Part shown: positions 6,670-10,148 of the stretch, one piece after another
How positions within the stretch are numbered: position 1 is the stretch's first letter
How the letters are laid out: every line of letters begins with the position of its first letter
Assembly: GCA_003486785.1 (NCBI GenBank)
Contig: DNFZ01000063.1
Span: 1 to 10,148, forward strand
Reading direction: 5' to 3'
DNA: 10,148 nucleotides
Source of the DNA: Clostridiales bacterium
Lineage (GTDB): Bacteria > Bacillota > Clostridia > Christensenellales > CAG-138
The notes under the pieces: model-generated
What the model saw: the letters and a program-made list of their open reading frames with translations, nothing else
What the model was told of the DNA's origin: nothing
Databases searched by the model: none
Position numbers and translations under genes: made by a program

Positions 6670-6698
6670 TTTTCACGCGCGTGGAAATGAGATATACT
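6670..6698 (+). promoter_or_regulatory. Probable promoter of the GT2-GtrA operon, with palindrome
   Basis: TTTTCA (6670-6675), 17 nt, TATACT (6693-6698). The spacer holds the perfect 10-bp palindrome CACGCGCGTG (6674-6683), which extends to TTT/AAA at 6670-6687 with one G-T mismatch, so an operator is possible. A perfect TTGACA also lies upstream at 6639-6644, but the sequence 17 nt later is a poor -10. The leader to the start codon would be about 105 nt. Confidence 0.45.
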
Positions 6699-6810
6699 AT
6701 ACACGCGTAAAAAGGACGCTTTTGTTTTTTTGCGCCTGCAAGTGAGTCCGTGCCTGTTTCGCTCGCACGCATTTGCTTCCTTCCTGAACGAACATCAAAG
6801 GAGTACGCCT

Positions 6811-7848
6811 ATGGTCGTTATCATTCCTGCGTATCAACCGGATGAAAAGCTGAATCGTCTCGTGCTTGAGTTGCGCGAGAAAACAACCTTTGATCTCCTG
6901 ATCGTCAACGACGGCAGCGATGCCGACAAGCGCCCGCTGTTCGACTCCCTGGCGCCTTATGCCAAAATCATCCACCACAGTGCAAACCGTGGAAAGGGTG
7001 CGGCGCTGAAAACCGCTCTGACCTATATCTATGATCAATATCCCGCCGACGAGGGCGTGGTCACCATCGATGCGGACGGACAGCACCTGCCGGACGATAT
7101 CATCCGCGTCTGCCAGGCGTGGGAAGCCGCGCCGGAGAAGCTCGTTCTCGGCAGCCGCCAGTTTACGGGAAATGTGCCGTTTAAAAGCCGCGCGGGAAAC
7201 GCCATCACCCGAGCGGTGTTTGCAGCCTCCACGGGCGTTAAGGTGTTCGATACGCAGACGGGCCTTCGCGCGTTCGGCGTGTTCCGTATTCCCATGATGC
7301 TGGAGATGAAGGGCGACCGATACGAATACGAAATCAACGTATTGCTCTACGCCACACGCCACCGAATTCCGATAGAAGAGGTACCCATCGAGACCGTGTA
7401 TATTGAAGACAACCGCTCCTCGCATTTCAACGCCGTCCGCGATGGCTGGCGCATCTATAAGATGATTCTGTTTTTCGTGGCCTCCTCTCTGGTCGCCATG
7501 CTGCTGGACTATGTGCTCGTGCTGCTCTTTTCCGCAACCACCAAGGAGATGGCGCAGTCGCTTCTCATCAGCGTGGTTGCCGCGCGCGTGCTCAGTTCGC
7601 TTGCCAACTACTACATGAACTGCAAGCTGGTTTTTGAAAACCGCAGCCGCTCAAGCATTTTGCGCTACTATCTGTTGGTTGCCGGAATCCTGGGCATAAA
7701 CTATGTGCTGATGGTCGCCATCACGGCAGTGATGCCGATCGCTATCGGCAAGATTCTCGTCGAGTTGCTGCTCTATCCCGTGAGCTTCTACATGCAGCGT
7801 AAGTTTGTTTTTCCGCCGCAGAGCGAAGAGATCGGGCCCGAGTCCTGA
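6811..7848 (+). CDS. GT2 glycosyltransferase fused to a GtrA-type membrane domain
   Basis: A 345-aa two-domain protein. Residues 1-215 are a family 2 glycosyltransferase of the dolichyl/polyprenyl-phosphate sugar synthase type: VVIIPAYQP, VNDGSD (32-37), SANRGKGAALK, DADGQH (87-92, metal/nucleotide DxD) and the DTQTGLRAF acceptor-side motif. It would join a sugar to polyprenyl phosphate at the inner membrane face. Residues about 218-335 form four TM segments of the GtrA family (VVAARVLSSLANYYMNCKLVF and the closing MQRKFVF), thought to help move lipid-linked sugars across the membrane. AAAGGAG (6797-6803) lies 7 nt before the ATG at 6811. An upstream TTG at 6730 is in frame but lacks a ribosome binding site. 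It is first in a run with the glycosidase (53-bp gap) and a small membrane protein. Confidence 0.92.
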   Translation: MVVIIPAYQPDEKLNRLVLELREKTTFDLLIVNDGSDADKRPLFDSLAPYAKIIHHSANRGKGAALKTALTYIYDQYPADEGVVTIDADGQHLPDDIIRVCQAWEAAPEKLVLGSRQFTGNVPFKSRAGNAITRAVFAASTGVKVFDTQTGLRAFGVFRIPMMLEMKGDRYEYEINVLLYATRHRIPIEEVPIETVYIEDNRSSHFNAVRDGWRIYKMILFFVASSLVAMLLDYVLVLLFSATTKEMAQSLLISVVAARVLSSLANYYMNCKLVFENRSRSSILRYYLLVAGILGINYVLMVAITAVMPIAIGKILVELLLYPVSFYMQRKFVFPPQSEEIGPES

Positions 7849-7874
7849 TCTTCTCTCCCTTTGCCGGTTTTGCG

Positions 7875-7880
7875 TATACT
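7875..7880 (+). promoter_or_regulatory. Possible internal -10 box before the glycosidase
   Basis: TATACT 21 nt before the TTG start in the 53-bp gap between GT2-GtrA and the glycosidase. No -35 is visible at the right distance, so transcription from the upstream promoter is more likely. Confidence 0.2.
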
Positions 7881-7901
7881 ATCCAATCAGGAGGTTCGTG
7901 A

Positions 7902-8984
7902 TTGATCATGATGGATCTGAAAAAAAGACGCGCCAAGCGGCTGATCACGGCAATCGTTGCCGATCTGCTGGTGCTCGGCGTGTTTCTCGGCGTGTTCTCC
8001 TATTTTCATTTTTTACGTGAGCGAACGTATGAGCCAAGAGCGCTCAGCGCTCCCGCACCGGTAGTTGAGGCGGCTGCATCTAGCCCGGCTGTATCCACTA
8101 AGAGCGAAGACGCGCAGTCAAACGACGCCACCCCGGAGCCGGACGCCTCCACGCCCGCGCCGGAAGTGATCGACACGGGTCTGCTCGGCGGCAAATTCGC
8201 AGAAAAGTTTACCACGGGCGAGGTGGTGCAAACCGAGGACTCCTATCGCAGCGCGAACGTCTCCATTGAGATGACAAAGGTGGTCACGGGAACCGAAAGC
8301 AAGCCCATCACCTATTATGTGGCCGATATCTACATAAAAGATGTCTCGAGCTTCCGCACGGCGGTAGCGCTGGACTACCGGGAGCACAATACCGGCACGC
8401 GAAAGAACGTGATGTCCACCTTGCAGCTCTCACAGTTGGTGGAATCGATCGTCGCCATCTCGGGCGATAACTTCGCATATCATCAGAGCATCGCCGTACG
8501 TAACGGCATTGAATGGGAAAACAAGCTTCCGGTCTACGGCGACATCTGCGTGCTCTATTACGACGGCACAATGGAGACCTACCCGCAGACGATCAAGCGC
8601 GCCGATGTCGAAGCGATCTATGAAAAGAACCCCTACCATATCTGGACTTTCGGACCAGAGCTGCTCATCGACGGGCAGGTGCCGACGCGGTTTGCAAACT
8701 CCAAGGCAAATCCGCTCGCGGCTATTGGCTACTATGAGCCGGGGCACTATTGCTTTATCTTGGTAGACGGACGGCAGAAGGGCTATTCCTGGGGTATGAC
8801 CTACCCCGAGCTGGCGCAGGTGCTCTATGATCTCGGCTGCAAGGTCGCTTTCAATCTCGACGGCGGCGATACGGCGGTGATGACGTTTGGCGGCCAGTGG
8901 CGCAGCCAGCCGCAGGATTCCTCGCCGCGCGACACGAGCGATATTCTCTATATCGGCGAGCCGCTCGCAGCGGGCGGACAGTAA
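7902..8984 (+). CDS. Membrane-anchored phosphodiester glycosidase-like protein (NAGPA domain)
   Basis: A 360-aa protein with a basic N-terminus, one TM anchor (about 13-37), a Pro/Ser/Ala/Glu linker (45-92), then an extracellular domain of the phosphodiester glycosidase family. The animal relative removes GlcNAc from a GlcNAc-1-phospho-mannose diester; bacterial members are thought to act on envelope sugar phosphodiesters. Marks are AISGDNFAY (185-193), TFGPELLIDG (249-258), AIGYYEPGHYCFILVDGR (274-291) and NLDGGDTAVM (318-327). Before AIG the sequence is NPLA, where relatives I recall have NPR. Start: AGGAGG (7889-7894) is 7 nt from TTG 7902 but 13 and 16 nt from ATG 7908 and 7911, so TTG is preferred by spacing. 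It lies between GT2-GtrA and a small membrane protein. Confidence 0.85.
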   Translation: MIMMDLKKRRAKRLITAIVADLLVLGVFLGVFSYFHFLRERTYEPRALSAPAPVVEAAASSPAVSTKSEDAQSNDATPEPDASTPAPEVIDTGLLGGKFAEKFTTGEVVQTEDSYRSANVSIEMTKVVTGTESKPITYYVADIYIKDVSSFRTAVALDYREHNTGTRKNVMSTLQLSQLVESIVAISGDNFAYHQSIAVRNGIEWENKLPVYGDICVLYYDGTMETYPQTIKRADVEAIYEKNPYHIWTFGPELLIDGQVPTRFANSKANPLAAIGYYEPGHYCFILVDGRQKGYSWGMTYPELAQVLYDLGCKVAFNLDGGDTAVMTFGGQWRSQPQDSSPRDTSDILYIGEPLAAGGQ

Positions 8985-8999
8985 GGGAGGGACGTGACT

Positions 9000-9314
9000 A
9001 TGAAACGAATGTTATCCCGCGCACTGCCGCATTTGACGATTATCCTCGGCCTGATGACACTGGTTTTCTACTCGGTGGACGGATTTAACGCCGTGATGGC
9101 ATTTATGGCGAGCGAGCTCTCCAAGCAAGTGTTCATGGTGTTGGCGGTTTGCGCGATCATCAGCTCCGTCATGCTCATCGCCCGCCAATGGAAAGAGGAC
9201 GACCGCAAGGCAAGAAAAGCCGCAAAACGGCATGACGCAGCCGAGGCTGCCGAAGTCGAAGCGCTCTTTGAGCCGGAGGAGCCGCAGCGGCTCGATGAAG
9301 CCAAAGAAGAATAA
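9000..9314 (+). CDS. Small two-TM membrane protein with acidic tail, unknown function
   Basis: A 104-aa protein I do not recognise. Two hydrophobic segments (about 9-25 and 42-60) are separated by a short loop with FNAVMAFMASELSKQ. A basic stretch (RQWKEDDRKARKAAKRH) follows, then an Ala/Glu-rich acidic tail. This suggests a hairpin in the membrane with a cytoplasmic helical tail. The ATG at 9000 is 9 nt after GGAGG (8986-8990); the in-frame GTG at 8994 is too close to it. The gap after the glycosidase stop is only 15 bp, so the two are almost surely co-transcribed. It may be an accessory subunit of the GT2-GtrA/glycosidase pair, by position only. Confidence 0.75.
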   Translation: MKRMLSRALPHLTIILGLMTLVFYSVDGFNAVMAFMASELSKQVFMVLAVCAIISSVMLIARQWKEDDRKARKAAKRHDAAEAAEVEALFEPEEPQRLDEAKEE

Positions 9315-9341
9315 ATAATCGACGCGGAAGGGAGCTGCCCG

Positions 9342-9412
9342 GAAAAATCGGTTTTTGATACGATTGCGCGGGAGGATGATATCCTCCCCTACAAATATAA
9401 AAACGATTTTTC
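9342..9412. repeat. Nested long inverted repeat
   Basis: The outer arms are GAAAAATCG-g-TTTTT-g-ATA (9342-9360) and TAT-AAAAA-CGATTTTTC (9396-9412), which pair at 17 positions with two single-base bulges. Inside, GGGAGGAT (9370-9377) and ATCCTCCC (9381-9388) pair perfectly around GAT. The whole would fold as a long hairpin in RNA. Confidence 0.75.
9368..9391 (-). repeat. Palindromic element, copy 1
   Basis: A 24-nt unit read on the - strand, beginning TAGGGG and ending CCCGC. It is identical at 20 of 24 positions to the + strand unit at 9478-9501. Confidence 0.6.
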
Positions 9413-9477
9413 TGACAAATTCCCTGTTTTCTGAAGTAATTCGGTCGTAGCGCACGAAATCGCACAACTCGTCTTTA

Positions 9478-9501
9478 TAGGGGCGCATACCATCCGCCCG
9501 C
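9478..9501 (+). repeat. Palindromic element, copy 2, inverted relative to copy 1
   Basis: It begins TAGGGG and ends CCCGC. GGGCGCAT (9481-9488) pairs with ATCCGCCC (9492-9499) around ACC with one mismatch. At one stem pair copy 1 has A-T and copy 2 has C-G, a compensatory change that keeps the stem. Confidence 0.6.
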
Positions 9502-9514
9502 ATGCAAAGACCAC

Positions 9515-9548
9515 AAGGGAGCTGTCATTTTTGACAGCCCCCTTTTTT
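9515..9548 (+). terminator. Strong terminator ending the GT2-glycosidase run
   Basis: AAGGG-A-GCTGTCA (9515-9527) pairs with TGACAGC-C-CCCTT (9532-9544), 12 pairs with one A-C mismatch, around a TTTT loop, followed by a run of six T (9543-9548). The orientation favours the + strand. It lies 200 bp after the small membrane protein and only 12 bp from the metK stop, so it may also weakly serve metK. Confidence 0.85.
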
Positions 9549-9560
9549 ATTGCAATCTCT

Positions 9561-10148
9561 CTATTTCCCGATCGCGGCTTTCAGCGCCTCGACGCGATCC
9601 AGCCGCTCCCACGGCAGGTCGAGATCGAGCCTGCCAAAGTGGCCGTAGGCCGCGGTCTGGCGGTAAATCGGTCGTTTTAACCCCAGCGTCTCGATGATCG
9701 CTGCCGGACGAAAATCAAACACCGCTTCAACCGCGCGCGCAATCTCGCTGTCTTCCGCCGCACCCGTGCCGAACGTATCCACGCGCACAGAGACGGGCTT
9801 TGCCACACCGATGGCATATGCGAGTTGAATTTCACACTGTTTGGCGAGCCCCGCCGCGACGACGTTTTTGGCGGCATAGCGCGCGATGTATGCGCCGCTT
9901 CTATCCACCTTTGTCGGGTCCTTGCCGCTGAACGCGCCGCCGCCATGCCGCGCATAGCCGCCGTAGGTATCCACGATGATTTTACGTCCAGTCAGGCCGG
10001 CATCTCCCATCGGACCGCCGATAACAAAACGACCGGTCGGATTGATGTAGATCTCAGTTTCCTGGTCCATCAATTCAGCGGGGATGACAGCCTTGATGAC
10101 ATGTTCCAGAATATCAGCCTCGATGCGTTCGTGGCTGACTTCTTCGTG
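9561..10148 (-). CDS. metK: S-adenosylmethionine synthetase, C-terminal half (runs off the window)
   Basis: MetK makes S-adenosylmethionine from methionine and ATP in the cytosol. The window holds 195 residues, about half of the usual length near 395; the 5' part lies past the right edge. The frame is open through the window end (first full codon reads HEEVSHERIEADILEHV). Clear signatures are NPTGRFVIGGPMGDAGLTGRK, the P-loop-like GGGAFSGKDPTKVDRSGAY, and AYAIGVAKPVSV. The end, WERLDRVEALKAAIGK, is the normal family C-terminus, so the gene looks intact as far as seen. It is convergent with the + strand run and a standard housekeeping gene. Confidence 0.97.
   Translation of the reverse strand, partial: HEEVSHERIEADILEHVIKAVIPAELMDQETEIYINPTGRFVIGGPMGDAGLTGRKIIVDTYGGYARHGGGAFSGKDPTKVDRSGAYIARYAAKNVVAAGLAKQCEIQLAYAIGVAKPVSVRVDTFGTGAAEDSEIARAVEAVFDFRPAAIIETLGLKRPIYRQTAAYGHFGRLDLDLPWERLDRVEALKAAIGK

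Larger units (their letters stand above)
9328..9524. repeat. 10-bp direct repeats bounding an intergenic palindrome patch
   Basis: AAGGGAGCTG occurs at 9328-9337 and again at 9515-9524, where it forms the left arm of the terminator. Between them lie all the palindromes of this gap. No coding potential is evident inside. It may be a small non-autonomous dispersed element, unproven. Confidence 0.4.

Noticed and set aside
6703..6731. Possible attenuator hairpin with T-rich tail in the GT2 leader
   Set aside because: The stem GCGT/ACGC is only 4 bp with a 7-nt loop, too weak for a terminator despite the T-rich stretch after it.
6730..6810. Upstream TTG start extending the GT2-GtrA protein by 27 residues
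   Set aside because: No ribosome binding site there, while AAAGGAG is well placed before ATG 6811, and GT2 proteins start at VVIIPAY.
6697..7425. 242-codon open frame on the - strand
   Set aside because: Antisense to the GT2 domain with intact catalytic motifs; no start signal and an unusual composition.
1..10148. CRISPR arrays, tRNA or rRNA genes, insertion sequences, defence or phage genes
   Set aside because: Looked for on both strands; no spaced repeats, clover-leaf sequences, transposase motifs or known defence domains were seen.

Overview
The window looks like chromosomal DNA from a low-GC-lineage but moderately GC-rich Bacillota, probably a gut Clostridia member. I base this on the Gram-positive gene content (an LCP wall-polymer ligase, a lipoprotein with a lipobox, a GT2-GtrA protein), strong AGGAGG-type ribosome binding sites, and intergenic palindromic repeats of a kind I recall from Clostridia. 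The genus cannot be read from the sequence. There is no phage, transposase, CRISPR array, defence island or RNA gene.

Layout, left to right. (1) A DegT-family sugar aminotransferase (+, 37-1158) has its ribosome binding site inside a palindrome. It faces a secreted Ala/Gly/Ser-rich lipoprotein (-, 1258-2646) across a two-way terminator. (2) A divergent AT-rich gap leads to a HAD-IIA sugar-phosphatase-like gene (+, true start 2907). Its promoter has a perfect dyad in the spacer, and its leader is an 11-bp tandem purine repeat. A terminator separates it from a membrane-bound 4Fe-4S protein (+, 3751-4575). (3) A large LCP protein (-, 4668-6482) is convergent with that gene. (4) A 328-bp divergent control region (6483-6810) holds a good match to a WalR box on the LCP side and several dyads on the other side. 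(5) A + strand run follows: GT2-GtrA fusion (6811-7848), phosphodiester glycosidase (7902-8984) and a small two-TM protein (9000-9314). (6) An intergenic patch (9315-9560) holds nested and paired palindromes and a strong terminator. The 3' half of metK (-, 9561 to the window end) closes the window.

The genes from 4668 to 9314 fit a cell-envelope glycan theme. The GT2-GtrA protein would make and/or flip a lipid-linked sugar, the glycosidase-like protein would act on sugar-phosphodiesters outside the membrane, and the LCP protein would join a lipid-linked polymer to the wall. The DegT aminotransferase could supply an amino sugar, but nothing else in the window ties it to them. This joint role is inference from families and position.

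I see no clearly new biological system. The best leads are the WalR-like box at the LCP gene, the dyad promoter plus tandem-repeat leader of the HAD gene, and the inverted pair of palindromic elements before metK.
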